64,000 nucleotides of DNA from Nocardioides sp. R-C-SC26 (GCF_021246465.1 NZ_JAHRHK010000002.1:247234-311233), one strand, 5' to 3'; positions 51,952-60,885 are shown, counted from the first letter of the stretch. Numbers and translations: made by a program. Notes: a model not told the origin generated them from the letters alone.

Positions 51952-52499
51952 GAGAGGTCTCCTTCGCCGAGGTGGTTCGCCAGTGAAGGGAAGGCACGCA
52001 GACTGCGGAGGGCGCGTGAGGCCTGGCTCTTCACGGTGCCGGTCGAGATGCCGAGCGCGTCCGCGGTCTGCTGTTCGGTGAGGTCGTCGAAGTAGCGCAG
52101 CACGACCACCGCCCGCTGCCCCCTGGGCAGGGTCGCCAGCGCCGTCATTAGGTCACGGCGAGCGTCGACCCGGGCTTCGGCGGGCAGAGATTCGTCGGCT
52201 CGGTCGGGCGGTGTGGCCGACGGCGCCTCGCCGTTCCAGCGCCGCCGCCACCAGTCGGTGTAGGTCGTCGCCATCGCCTTGCGCACGTAGGACTCCACGC
52301 CATCACGGCGCGCTATCGAGTCCCAGCGCCGCCATGCCTTGACGAGTGCGGTCTGCAGCAGGTCCTCGGCCTTGTGGGCGTCACCGGTGAGCAGGTACGC
52401 ACTGCGCCAGAGCGCGGTCGAGCGCGCGGCGACGAACTCCTCGAACGTCATTGCCGGCGCGCGGCCTGCGGTCGTCGTCGGTGTCATGACCTTCTCCAT
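51948..52499 (-). CDS. SigE-family ECF sigma factor
   Basis: 183 residues. Region 2 has FEEFVAARSTALWRSAYLLT and GDAHKAEDLLQTALVKAWRR, and region 4 has LTEQQTADALGISTGTVKSQ with ASRALRSLR, the helix-turn-helix that reads the -35. This matches the SigE-family sigma-70 group common in actinobacteria. It starts at 52499 or at the ATG at 52487, which has GGAG six bases upstream. The membrane partner gene overlaps its 3' end. Confidence 0.9.
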   Translation of the reverse strand: MEKVMTPTTTAGRAPAMTFEEFVAARSTALWRSAYLLTGDAHKAEDLLQTALVKAWRRWDSIARRDGVESYVRKAMATTYTDWWRRRWNGEAPSATPPDRADESLPAEARVDARRDLMTALATLPRGQRAVVVLRYFDDLTEQQTADALGISTGTVKSQASRALRSLRAFPSLANHLGEGDLS

Positions 52500-52598
52500 C
52501 TCTCACCCCTTCGCCCGTTCAGACGAGGTGGGAGGCAGATCAGGTTGTCGCCGCGCCGTCGCGCCGCTGTCGAGTTCGCACCGCTCGCGGCTGGTTGG

Positions 52599-52722
52599 GC
52601 GGTGGCTTGCTGAGGTCTTGCGTTCGGCAGCGGTGAGTTGCTGAGGTTCTTGCTGCGGCGAAACCCCAGCAGGTCACCGCTCCCGGCGCCGGCACGGTGG
52701 CGAAACCTCCGTGGGTCACCGC
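52599..52722. repeat. Cluster of four REP-like units
   Basis: Units of about 19 bases lie at 52599-52616 (+), 52630-52648 (+, GCGGTGAGTTGCTGAGGTT), 52662-52680 (-) and 52704-52722 (-). Units 2 and 3 form an inverted repeat matching at 16 of 19 positions, and the 3' pair share GGTTTCGCC on the minus strand. The cluster fills the gap between the alcohol dehydrogenase stop and the sigma factor start. Confidence 0.7.
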
Positions 52723-52762
52723 CCCGCCCACGGCGCCCACGCGACCGCGGACCCTCAGGTCG

Positions 52763-53881
52763 TCACCAGACGAGGACGGGCTTGACCACCTTGCCGCTGG
52801 CGACGTCGTCGATGGCCTGGTTGATCTGCGTGTAGGGATACGTCGTGACGAGCCCGTCGACGTCGAACCGGCCGTCGGCACGCATCTGCAGCAGTTCGGG
52901 GATGGTGATCTGAGGGTCGCTCTCGCCCTCGACCGAGGATCGGATGATCTTGCCGTTCTGCAGCAGGTCGATCGCGTCGATCGCGTACTCGGCGGGCCCC
53001 AGGCCCAGGGCCACGAGGGTGCCGCGCACCCGCAGCGCCTGCTGGGCCTGCTTGACGACGCTCGACACCGCGGTCGTGTCGATGGCGAAGGAGGCACCTC
53101 CGCCGGTGAGCTCCTTGACCCGCTCGACGACCGGGTCGCCGAAGTCGGCGGGGCCGAGGGCGCTGGGGTTCACGGTCAGCGCGCCGTAGGACGCCGCGAC
53201 CTCGAGCCGGGAGTCCATCAGGTCGACGGCGACGACGGTGCCGCAGCCGACAGCCTGCGCGGCGGCGATCGCGGCGATCCCGACGGCGCCGACGCCGAAG
53301 ACGACGAGGCTGTCGTCCGCGCCCGGCTTGAGCAGGTTCAGGATCGTGCCGGCGCCGGTCTGGAACCCGCAGCCGTACGGCGCGATCGTCGGCAGGTCCA
53401 GCGACTTGTCGACGACGACGCAGTTGTCGGCGTAGGCGATGGCGTGCATCGCCATGCTCGACTGACCGAAGAACGAGCCGTACACCGGCTCGGCGTTGCC
53501 GTCGCCACGGTGATGTGTGGTCGAGCCGTCCATCCGGAAGCCCATGTAGTTGAGCACCAGGGTGTTCTCGCAGTAGCCGACGGCTCCCTCCTCGCACGTC
53601 GCGCAGGTCCGGCAGGAGCGGAAGCTCATCAGCACGTGGTCGCCGACCGCGACGCCCACGACGTCGGCCCCGACCTGTTCGACGACACCGGCGCCCTCGT
53701 GACCGAAGACCCGCGGGAACATCTCCGGCGGGAGCTGCTCCTTGACCGAGAGGTCGGTGTGGCACAGGCCCGTGGCGACGACGCGCACCAGCACCTCGTC
53801 GGCGCGCGGCTCGTCGAGCTCGACCTCCTCGAAGGTGAAACCGCCGTGGGGCTCATTGACGATCGCAGCCGTGGTGCGCAT
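52763..53881 (-). CDS. Zinc-dependent alcohol dehydrogenase (class III-like MDR)
   Basis: 372 residues of the medium-chain dehydrogenase family. Catalytic zinc ligands are C40 (GLCHTD) and H61-E62 (GHEGAG), with a third cysteine in APYGCGFQTGAG. The structural zinc is held by C90, C93, C96 and C104. The Rossmann motif is GVGAVG. It oxidises alcohols with NAD. Its start shares one base with the GXWXG gene stop, so the two form an operon downstream of a KstR-like box. Confidence 0.88.
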   Translation of the reverse strand: MRTTAAIVNEPHGGFTFEEVELDEPRADEVLVRVVATGLCHTDLSVKEQLPPEMFPRVFGHEGAGVVEQVGADVVGVAVGDHVLMSFRSCRTCATCEEGAVGYCENTLVLNYMGFRMDGSTTHHRGDGNAEPVYGSFFGQSSMAMHAIAYADNCVVVDKSLDLPTIAPYGCGFQTGAGTILNLLKPGADDSLVVFGVGAVGIAAIAAAQAVGCGTVVAVDLMDSRLEVAASYGALTVNPSALGPADFGDPVVERVKELTGGGASFAIDTTAVSSVVKQAQQALRVRGTLVALGLGPAEYAIDAIDLLQNGKIIRSSVEGESDPQITIPELLQMRADGRFDVDGLVTTYPYTQINQAIDDVASGKVVKPVLVW

Positions 53882-54357
53882 CAGGATCGGTCCTCTCGTT
53901 CCAGCCAGAAGTAGTAGAGATCGGAGACGCCGAACGCCGCGTCGAGCTTGCCGTTCATGATCCCCATCACGGTGTCGTCGTCGACCTTCTTGAAGTGGTC
54001 GAACACGGGCATCCGGTCGTAGACCATCGTCGCGGTGGTCTCGCCTCGGAAGCCGACCTCCCACAGCGACGCCTCGCCCCCTCCGCCGGCGGCGAGGTGG
54101 GAGAAGAGGGCGCCGTCGTCGTCGAGACACATCAACGGCTTGACGTCGAAGGGGCCGTCGAAGCGCTTGCCGTGCCAGCGCACCTGCTCCAGGACGGCGC
54201 TCGCCGGGTGACCCGTGGCGAAGTCGCCGCCACGCCAGCCTCCGAGCATCTCCTCGATGCTCGCGGGCGCGAGGTCGCGCCAGAGCGCGTCGAGGTCGGC
54301 GGGCTCGACGGCGTTCGCTCGGCGGAGTGCGTCGAACCGGTCGTGGAGATCGGTCAT
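53881..54357 (-). CDS. GXWXG/DUF4334 domain protein
   Basis: 158 residues. The N-terminal GXWXG motif is visible in MLGGWRGGDFATGHP, and the DUF4334 half contains FDVKPLMCLDDDGALF, ASLWEVGFRGETTATMVYDR and DHFKKVDDDTVMGIMNGK. The function is unknown; genes of this family often sit beside dehydrogenases. It leads the operon with the alcohol dehydrogenase. The ATG lies six bases after TAGGTT. Confidence 0.85.
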   Translation of the reverse strand: MTDLHDRFDALRRANAVEPADLDALWRDLAPASIEEMLGGWRGGDFATGHPASAVLEQVRWHGKRFDGPFDVKPLMCLDDDGALFSHLAAGGGGEASLWEVGFRGETTATMVYDRMPVFDHFKKVDDDTVMGIMNGKLDAAFGVSDLYYFWLEREDRS

Positions 54358-54363
54358 GGGTTC

Positions 54364-54382
54364 AACCTAGAACCTGTTCTCG
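54364..54382. promoter_or_regulatory. Leaderless -10 overlapped by a KstR-like box
   Basis: TAGGTT (minus strand, 54364-54369) ends six bases before the ATG. AGAAC-CT-GTTCT (54369-54380) overlaps it and has the same arms as the box at 13567-13578, so one TetR-type repressor may control both genes. Confidence 0.5.
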
Positions 54383-54438
54383 CATCTGGGGAGTGTCCGC
54401 ACCGGAACCCGTCGCGTCGACGTCGAGGGCGCACGAAA

Positions 54439-54444
54439 TAGAGT
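54439..54444 (+). promoter_or_regulatory. Leaderless-type -10 element of folC
   Basis: TAGAGT ends six bases before the GTG at 54451. Confidence 0.5.
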
Positions 54445-54450
54445 GTCGGG

Positions 54451-55818
54451 GTGAGTGAGCAGTCCGCGCCCCGGCTGGCGCAGTCGATCGAGGAGGTCAC
54501 CGACGCCCTCCTGTCACGGTGGCCCGAGACCAGGCTCGAGCCCTCGCTCGACCGCATCGCCGCGTTCTGCGACCTCCTGGGCGACCCGCAGCGGTCCTAC
54601 CGGTCCATCCACCTGACCGGCACCAACGGCAAGACCTCGACCTCACGGATGATCGACACGCTCGTGCGTGCGCTCGACCTGCGCACCGGGCGCTTCACCT
54701 CCCCCCACGTGGAGTCGATGAACGAGCGGATCAGCATCGACGGGGAGCCGCTCGACGACGAGGCGTTCGTGCGCGCGTTCAACGACGTCGCCCCGTACAC
54801 GCACCTGGTCGACGCCGAGCAGGAGCACCCGCTCAGCTTCTTCGAGACCGTCGTCGGCATGGCCTACGCCGCGTTCGCCGATGCGCCGGTCGACGTCGCG
54901 GTCGTCGAGGTCGGTATGGGCGGCTCCTGGGACGCCACCAACGTGATCGACGCCGACGTCGCCGTGGTGCTGCCGATCGCCGTCGACCATGCGCGGTACC
55001 TGGGGGACACGCCCGAGGAGATCGCCCGGGAGAAGGCCGGGATCATCAAGGCCGGATCGGTCGCGATCCTGGCGCAGCAGAGCGTCGAGGCGGCTGCCGT
55101 GCTCGTCGCCCACGCCGCGGAGGTCGGCGCCACCGTCGCCCGCGAGGGCATGGAGTTCGGCGTGGTGCACCGGGTGCCCGCCGTCGGCGGCCAGGTGGTC
55201 TCGCTCCAGGGCCTCCGCGCTCGCTACGACGACGTGTTCCTGCCTCTCTTCGGCGCGCACCAGGCGCAGAACGCGGCGGTCGCCCTCGCTGCCGTCGAGG
55301 CCCTCCTGGGTGAAGGTGAGGCACTGTCCGACGACGTCGTGCGCGAGGCGTTCGCCGAGGTCACCTCTCCGGGCCGGCTCGAGGTCGTGCGGCGCAGTCC
55401 CACGATCGTGCTCGACGCCGCCCACAACCCGCACGGGGCCGAGGCGACGGGTGCCGCGCTGGAGGACTCCTTCAGCTTCTCGCCCCTGATCGGGGTCATC
55501 GGCGTGATGGGCGACAAGGACGCCGAGGGTCTGCTCGCCGCGTTCGAGCCGCACCTGGAGCACGTGGTGATCACCCAGAACAGCACCGAGCGCGCGATGC
55601 CGGCCGAGCAGCTGGCCGGGCGGGCGCGCGAGATCTTCGGCGAGCACCGCGTCAGTGTGGAGCCGCGCCTGGTCGACGCCATCGACGTCGCTGCCGCGCT
55701 CGCCGAGGCCGGTCAGGCCGAGGGCGGCCCGCTCGGTTCCGGCGCCGTGGTGGTGACCGGCTCGGTGATCACGGTCGGGGAGGCCCGCACGTTGCTGCTG
55801 CGGGGGGAGCGTCGATGA
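54451..55818 (+). CDS. folC: Dihydrofolate synthase/folylpolyglutamate synthase
   Basis: 455 residues of the Mur ligase superfamily. The P-loop is HLTGTNGKTSTSRM, followed by TGRFTSPHVESMNERISIDG. VEVGMGGSWDATNV and LDAAHNPHGAEATG are the conserved central and C-terminal motifs. It adds glutamate to dihydropteroate and folates. It leads an operon of four genes joined by four-base overlaps (folC, DUF4233, a PPOX protein and ndk). Confidence 0.93.
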   Translation: MSEQSAPRLAQSIEEVTDALLSRWPETRLEPSLDRIAAFCDLLGDPQRSYRSIHLTGTNGKTSTSRMIDTLVRALDLRTGRFTSPHVESMNERISIDGEPLDDEAFVRAFNDVAPYTHLVDAEQEHPLSFFETVVGMAYAAFADAPVDVAVVEVGMGGSWDATNVIDADVAVVLPIAVDHARYLGDTPEEIAREKAGIIKAGSVAILAQQSVEAAAVLVAHAAEVGATVAREGMEFGVVHRVPAVGGQVVSLQGLRARYDDVFLPLFGAHQAQNAAVALAAVEALLGEGEALSDDVVREAFAEVTSPGRLEVVRRSPTIVLDAAHNPHGAEATGAALEDSFSFSPLIGVIGVMGDKDAEGLLAAFEPHLEHVVITQNSTERAMPAEQLAGRAREIFGEHRVSVEPRLVDAIDVAAALAEAGQAEGGPLGSGAVVVTGSVITVGEARTLLLRGERR

Positions 55819-56225
55819 CCGGCGAACGCGAGAAGTCGCCGCGCCGCGGGATGTGCGCCGCCGTCCTGACCCTGGAGGCGATCACCCTCGGTCTCAGCAC
55901 GCCGGTGATGGTCGCGGTCGCCGACGTCGAGCCGGCGACCGCGCTGCCGATCGGACTCGGTCTCGCCGTGGCGTGCACCCTGACGGCAGGGATGCTGCGG
56001 GCGTCGTGGGGTTACACGCTCGGGTGGGTGCTGCAGGTTGCGGCGGTCGCACTCGGTGTCTTCGTCCCCACGATGTTCGCGCTCGGCGGGATCTTCGCCT
56101 TCCTCTGGGCGGCCGCCGACGTGCTCGGTCGTCGGATCGAGGCCGAGCGGGCCGCGGCTTTCGCCGCCTACGACGCGGAAATGGGGAGCGAGGACTCCGT
56201 CGGTCCTGCCAGCCTGGAGCCATGA
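55815..56225 (+). CDS. DUF4233 membrane protein
   Basis: 136 residues with about four transmembrane helices (ITLGLSTPVMVAVADVEP onward; GYTLGWVLQVAAVALGVFVP; FALGGIFAFLWAAADVLG). DUF4233 is an actinobacterial family found between folC and ndk. Unknown function. It overlaps both neighbours by four bases. Confidence 0.87.
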   Translation: MTGEREKSPRRGMCAAVLTLEAITLGLSTPVMVAVADVEPATALPIGLGLAVACTLTAGMLRASWGYTLGWVLQVAAVALGVFVPTMFALGGIFAFLWAAADVLGRRIEAERAAAFAAYDAEMGSEDSVGPASLEP

Positions 56226-56914
56226 CGACCTCTGCGTCCGAGCCGCTCTCCCCGACCCCCCGGACCACCGTCAAGCGCGGGAGCAACCGCTCGGTCGCCG
56301 AGCGCGAGGACCTCTTCGCCCTGCTCGACGACGCTCTCATCGCCCACGTCGGCGTGGACGTCGGCGATCATCCGGTCGTGCTCCCGGTGGCCATCGCCGT
56401 CGACCGCGACGGCCCGGACGACGGCGGCACGCTCTACATCCATGGCTCGGTCGCGGCGCGCTGGCTGACTCGCGCCGACTCCACGACCGTGTGCGTCACC
56501 GTCACCGAGCTCGACGGGCTGGTGACCGCCCGGTCGGCGTTCCACCACTCCATGAACTACCGCTCCGCGGTGATCGTCGGCGACGCCCGAGTGGTGGGCG
56601 AGGCCGAGGAGAAGCAGCGGGCGCTCGACCTGACCGTCGACCACATGGTTCCCGGGCGTGCGGCGACCTTGCGGCCCAGCACGCGCAAGGAGCTCGCGGC
56701 GACGTCGGTGCTCGCCGTCCCGCTGCGGGAGGCGTCGATGAAGCGCCGCGCCGAGGGGCCCGTCGACGAGGAGAGCGATGTCGCGGCCGGCGTCTGGGGT
56801 GGGGTGATCCCGATCCGTCGGGTCGCCGGAGAGCCCGTCTCCGGGGCGGACTCCCACGACCGGGTGCCCGACGACGTGCTGGCGCGGGCGGCCGCACTAG
56901 GGTCACAGGCATGA
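56222..56914 (+). CDS. Pyridoxamine 5'-phosphate oxidase-like FMN-binding protein
   Basis: 230 residues with the split-barrel flavin-binding fold: SVAEREDLFALLDDALIAHV, DGGTLYIHGSVAARWLTRAD, VTELDGLVTARSAFHHSMNY and RSAVIVGDARVVGEAEEK. This matches the pyridoxamine 5'-phosphate oxidase family (Nim-like or F420/FMN-binding members). The physiological substrate is unknown. It lies between DUF4233 and ndk with four-base overlaps on both sides. Confidence 0.82.
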   Translation: MTTSASEPLSPTPRTTVKRGSNRSVAEREDLFALLDDALIAHVGVDVGDHPVVLPVAIAVDRDGPDDGGTLYIHGSVAARWLTRADSTTVCVTVTELDGLVTARSAFHHSMNYRSAVIVGDARVVGEAEEKQRALDLTVDHMVPGRAATLRPSTRKELAATSVLAVPLREASMKRRAEGPVDEESDVAAGVWGGVIPIRRVAGEPVSGADSHDRVPDDVLARAAALGSQA

Positions 56915-57321
56915 CGCAGCGCACTCTGGTGCTTCTCAAGCCCGACACCGTCCGACGCGGCCTCGTGGGCGAGGTGCTCGCCCGCTTCGAGGCCAAGGGC
57001 CTGCAGATCGTGGCGATGGAGCACCGCCAGATCGACGCGAGTCAGGCCGACGCGCACTACGCCGAGCACGTCGAGCGCGACTTCTACCCGCCGTTGCGGA
57101 CGTTCGTGACCAGCGGCCCGCTCGTCGCACTCGTGCTCGAGGGCGACGAGGCGATCGAGGTGGTGCGCGCGCTCAACGGCGCGACCGACGGCCGCGCGGC
57201 AGCACCGGGCACGATCCGTGGCGATCTCTCCCTGTCCAACCGGGAGAACCTGGTGCACGGCTCGGACTCGCCGGACTCCGCGGCGCGTGAGATCGCGCTG
57301 TGGTTCCCCGGTCTGGACTGA
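56911..57321 (+). CDS. ndk: Nucleoside diphosphate kinase
   Basis: 136 residues. TLVLLKPDTVRRGLVGEVLA opens the fold, and the active-site histidine lies in NLVHGSDSP. GATDGRAAAPGTIRGDL precedes it. It equilibrates nucleoside di- and triphosphates. The ATG overlaps the preceding stop by four bases, making it the last gene of the folC operon. Confidence 0.96.
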   Translation: MTQRTLVLLKPDTVRRGLVGEVLARFEAKGLQIVAMEHRQIDASQADAHYAEHVERDFYPPLRTFVTSGPLVALVLEGDEAIEVVRALNGATDGRAAAPGTIRGDLSLSNRENLVHGSDSPDSAAREIALWFPGLD

Positions 57322-57428
57322 CCCACCAGGACGGCCCTCGTGCGCGCACAACCGTGTCGGGCCCGTCTCGTCCACAGGCACGTCGACGGGAGCGTTTCTG
57401 GGTCGGAGCGCCCGGGCAGCCTCGTCCC

Positions 57429-57995
57429 ATGACGTTCTCGGGCCCATTCCACGACCTGTTCCTCGGTGAGGTGCATCGACGTCACCCCGACGTCGATCTC
57501 GTCTCCCTTCCCGACGAGGATCCACCGCTCCCGGGGGGAGCGGTGGATCCTGAGCTCCTCGAGAGCCGGATGACGGCCGTCACGGGGGCGGCGGCAGCGG
57601 TGGCGGCGTCGATCGAGGAGGCCCTAGGCATCCGGCGTCCCGTCACCTCCGGCACGCCCGCCGACGGCGGGAGCCCGTCGCTGCAGGGCTCGTGGCGGTC
57701 CGCGGGGCGTCCCGGCGAGGTCTGCGCGACGGATCGACGGTCATGGCATCAGGTCGACGGCGAGCGTGTGCTGGAGGCTGCGGCGCTTCATCTCGACAGG
57801 GCGGACTGGCGCCTCGACGTTCCGGTCGGCGGGTTGAAACGTCTGGCTGCGGCGCGAGGGGGGATCCGGGTCCAGTGCGTGGTCGCGGAGCGGACCGGCC
57901 TGGTGACCCTGGTGGTGACCTCCGAGCCGCTCGTCGTGGGTGTCGAGACGGCACGCGAGCTGGTCCGCGGCCATCTGCGCGTCGTCGAGGAGTGA
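57429..57995 (+). CDS. Hypothetical protein, first gene of a DUF1023 module
   Basis: 188 residues, soluble, no signal peptide. It has a two-part look: residues 1-75 with an Ala-rich helix (TAVTGAAAAVAASIEEALG) and residues 85-188 with alternating strands (GERVLEAAALHLDRADWRLD, VQCVVAERTGLVTLVVTSEP). It is not recognised as a named family. It starts an apparent four-gene operon with a WXG100-like protein six bases downstream. Confidence 0.6.
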   Translation: MTFSGPFHDLFLGEVHRRHPDVDLVSLPDEDPPLPGGAVDPELLESRMTAVTGAAAAVAASIEEALGIRRPVTSGTPADGGSPSLQGSWRSAGRPGEVCATDRRSWHQVDGERVLEAAALHLDRADWRLDVPVGGLKRLAAARGGIRVQCVVAERTGLVTLVVTSEPLVVGVETARELVRGHLRVVEE

Positions 57996-58001
57996 GGGGC
58001 G

Positions 58002-58328
58002 ATGGAGGTCGTCCCCACGTCGGTCGGCTTCGCCGCCCGTCACTGGGATGAGCAGAATCTCGACGTCGCCGCTGCCGCGAGACAGATCGGCGAGTCCACC
58101 TCTCACGGGTTCACCGATGCCGTCGCACCGGTCGTCGACCGCTTCGCGCGGCTGTGGCGCGAACACGGCGACCGCCTGGCGCGCCGTTGTGAGGAGCAGG
58201 CGGACGGGCTACGCGCCGCTCTCGCGGACTACGTCGCGACCGATGCTGCGTCGGCGCTGGGCTTCCAGCGCCTCATCAGTGATCCCGGCCTGCTCCTGAG
58301 CCGCGGTCTCGTCGAAGAGGTCCGGTGA
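58002..58328 (+). CDS. Small helical WXG100-like protein
   Basis: 108 residues, almost entirely helical, about the size of ESX/WXG100 proteins. A W-R-E motif (FARLWREHGDRLARR) sits where the helical hairpin turn would be, but no strict WXG is present. It overlaps the DUF1023 hydrolase by four bases. A role as partner or chaperone of the large hydrolase is inferred from context. Confidence 0.5.
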   Translation: MEVVPTSVGFAARHWDEQNLDVAAAARQIGESTSHGFTDAVAPVVDRFARLWREHGDRLARRCEEQADGLRAALADYVATDAASALGFQRLISDPGLLLSRGLVEEVR

Positions 58329-60058
58329 GCGCCGTGGCCCCACCGACGGAGGTGCCATCGTTCGACGTCGCGCCCGAACTGGTGCGCGATACCTCGACGG
58401 CCTGGCTCGCCGCGTCCGCCCAGATCGACGACCTCGGCACCTTCGCCTCCGGTGCCGCACGTGTCGGCGACTGGACCGACAGTGTCGCCTCACGTGCCTA
58501 CCACCGCCGGGTGGGTGCCATCGGCGATCGTTCCGAGGCGATGTCGTTGGCGTTGCGTCGCGTCGCCCAGCGCACGGGAACGCACGCGGACGAGCTCATC
58601 GCACTGGGGTGTCGGCGAGACGACCTTCTCGCTCGCCGTCGGCGTCTCGTCGTCGACCTGGCCGCCTGGCAGATCGCGAGCGCGGAGGCGGCGACTCCCC
58701 AGCAGCGGACCGACGCCGATGCCACGGCGAACTCGCTGAGTGCAGCGATCGCCGACTTCGACTCGGAGGTCGTGCGCTGGACGCACGATCTCCGGGTCGA
58801 GGAGCAGGCGATGGTCCGGGAGCTGGAGCGGGTACTGGAGTTGGCGGCCGTCGAGCGCTTGTACGGGGGAGTGCCAGATCCGGCGGATCCGGCGCTGCAC
58901 ACCTTCCCGGGCGCGGGCGCGACCCCGTCGGAGATCCGCAGCTGGTGGGACGCGCTGGGCGAGGCGGAGCAGGGTGCGCTGATCGCGGCGTCGCCGGGCT
59001 CGATCGGCAACCTCGACGGGATCCCGGCGGCCGTGCGAGACGAGGCGAACCACGTCCGCCTCGTGCGGGACCTCGCCGATCTGAGGCACACGGTGGAGGC
59101 GGGTGTCGCGAGCGACGGCGAACGTCGTCGGCTGGAGAACGCCGAGGCGGCCCACGACGCCCTGATGGAGATCGAGGGTCGCGACGACCTCGTCACGGCC
59201 GAGCCGGTGCGGTCGTCGCTCTACCTCTACGACCCCGATGCCTTCGGGAGCGACGGTCGCATCGCCATCGCGGCGGGGGACCCCGACGCGGCCGACAATC
59301 TCGCCGTGCTCGTCCCCGGTCTCGGTACGGACGCGACGTCGGCGCCCGAGCAGGCAGCGCGGGCTCTCGACCTCTACGAGGCCGCCCGGATGGTCGCGCC
59401 GGACGAGTCGTCCGCGGCGATGGCCTGGATCGGTTACGACGCGCCGAGCGGCGCGGACAGCGCGGCGGTCGTCCGTGAGGACATGGCTGCCGACGGCGGA
59501 CGCAGGCTCGCCGACGCCATCGATGGCCTGCGCGCCAGCCGTTCCGGCGATCCGGCTCACCTCACGGTGATCGCGCACAGCTACGGCTCGACGACGGCCG
59601 GGCACGCAGCACACGACGGCGGCCTGGCGGTCGACGATCTGGCCTTCGTCGGCAGTCCGGGTGTCGGTGGGCACAACGACGACGTCGGTGACCTGGGCCT
59701 GGAGCGCGGCCAGGTGTGGGCCGCGGCCAACAGTCGCGACCCCGTCGCCCTTCTCGGTGATCACGGCTGGATCAACCTCTCCACGCTGAACGGCGCCGGT
59801 ATGGGCGACGATCCGACGGAGGACTCATTCGGTGCCCAACGCTTCCGCGCAGAGGACGCAGGGCGTGGCGATCGGCCCTCCCTGGAGCAGCACTCGCGCT
59901 ACTTCGACCCCGGTTCGGAGTCGCTGCACAACCTCGCGCGCATCGTCGTCGGTGACGACGGGGACGTCCTGCGGGCGGAGCCGAAGCACGATCCGTTGTT
60001 CGGCGGGCCCCACGACCCGGAGTGGGATCGTCGGCCGACACCGGTGCCGACGCGGTGA
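58325..60058 (+). CDS. DUF1023 alpha/beta hydrolase with WXG-like N-terminal domain
   Basis: 577 residues. The N-terminal 200 residues form long helices with a WXG100-like look (VGDWTDSVASRAYHRR). The linker WWDALGEAEQGALIAASPGS is typical of actinobacterial DUF1023 proteins. The hydrolase domain shows LAVLVPGLGTDATSAPEQAA, the nucleophile motif AHSYGSTT and VGSPGVGGHNDD. It may act on cell-envelope lipids or as a type VII-associated effector; this is inference. GTG start, four-base overlaps at both ends. Confidence 0.8.
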   Translation: MSAVAPPTEVPSFDVAPELVRDTSTAWLAASAQIDDLGTFASGAARVGDWTDSVASRAYHRRVGAIGDRSEAMSLALRRVAQRTGTHADELIALGCRRDDLLARRRRLVVDLAAWQIASAEAATPQQRTDADATANSLSAAIADFDSEVVRWTHDLRVEEQAMVRELERVLELAAVERLYGGVPDPADPALHTFPGAGATPSEIRSWWDALGEAEQGALIAASPGSIGNLDGIPAAVRDEANHVRLVRDLADLRHTVEAGVASDGERRRLENAEAAHDALMEIEGRDDLVTAEPVRSSLYLYDPDAFGSDGRIAIAAGDPDAADNLAVLVPGLGTDATSAPEQAARALDLYEAARMVAPDESSAAMAWIGYDAPSGADSAAVVREDMAADGGRRLADAIDGLRASRSGDPAHLTVIAHSYGSTTAGHAAHDGGLAVDDLAFVGSPGVGGHNDDVGDLGLERGQVWAAANSRDPVALLGDHGWINLSTLNGAGMGDDPTEDSFGAQRFRAEDAGRGDRPSLEQHSRYFDPGSESLHNLARIVVGDDGDVLRAEPKHDPLFGGPHDPEWDRRPTPVPTR

Positions 60059-60663
60059 CAGGCAGAGGGAAGCCGAGTGGCCATCCGCCTGCTTCCTGGG
60101 TCTGGTCGCCCCGTGTCCTCCGCGTCCTGGTGCTGGGTGCACTGGTGGGCGTGGCAGCCTGCACGGGCGGAACCACTGGAGACCACGACGCGAGGGGAGG
60201 ACCCGTGGACGACGCGACGTCGACGGCGAAGCTCGTACGGCAGCGCCACCAGGTGCAGGACGTAGCGGCCACCCTGGAGGCTGCCGTGCAACGCCGCTGG
60301 CCGGGTGAGGTGATGGCTGGAGCCGGTCGCTACCGGCCGTGCCGCTCAAGCGGGCCGAACACCTTCGAGAGCTTCCAGTTCGAGTACACCGGTCGCTTCG
60401 AGCCTGCTCCGGGCACGACGGTCTCGCTCACCGCACTCACCGGCGATGACGTTCCGGTCTTCGGTGAGGTCGTGGCGATCCCCGGAGCGCAGAGAGTGAC
60501 GGGGGTGGCGCCGCCGGTCGAGGGCGGCGACGAGCAGATCGACGTCACGGTCGACCACCGCATCGACGGCCCGACGCAGTGGCTGGTGCTCGCTGTCCGG
60601 GGCGCCTGCGTCGAGGTCCCGCCCGAGCGCAGCGACTATTGGCTCACCGAGGCCGACGGCTGA
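60055..60663 (+). CDS. Predicted lipoprotein, unknown function
   Basis: 202 residues. The hydrophobic VLRVLVLGALVGVAACTGG gives a lipobox with Cys36 as the lipid site. The rest is a strand-rich domain with FESFQFEYTGRFEPAPGT and HRIDGPTQWLVLAVRGACVE. The GTG at 60055 overlaps the hydrolase stop by four bases and is preferred to a start further upstream. The gene's place after the DUF1023 hydrolase suggests an envelope partner. Confidence 0.65.
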   Translation: MTGRGKPSGHPPASWVWSPRVLRVLVLGALVGVAACTGGTTGDHDARGGPVDDATSTAKLVRQRHQVQDVAATLEAAVQRRWPGEVMAGAGRYRPCRSSGPNTFESFQFEYTGRFEPAPGTTVSLTALTGDDVPVFGEVVAIPGAQRVTGVAPPVEGGDEQIDVTVDHRIDGPTQWLVLAVRGACVEVPPERSDYWLTEADG

Positions 60664-60885
60664 GCCTGACGCCACGGACCCTCGCGCAGCAGGCGTCACC
60701 GGTGGATCCAGGCGGCTGAGCGGTGCACGGTCCTCGTCGGACGGGCGCACGACCCGGACGCGACACGCGCGGCGCGCCTCCTGCGTCACACCAGTCCCAC
60801 TACTTACGCTCGCTACCGGGTGCGACGCCTCGTGCGCACGTTGTGCCTCCTTCCCCGGTTTGCGCACGAGCAGTGAGGCGCGCTC

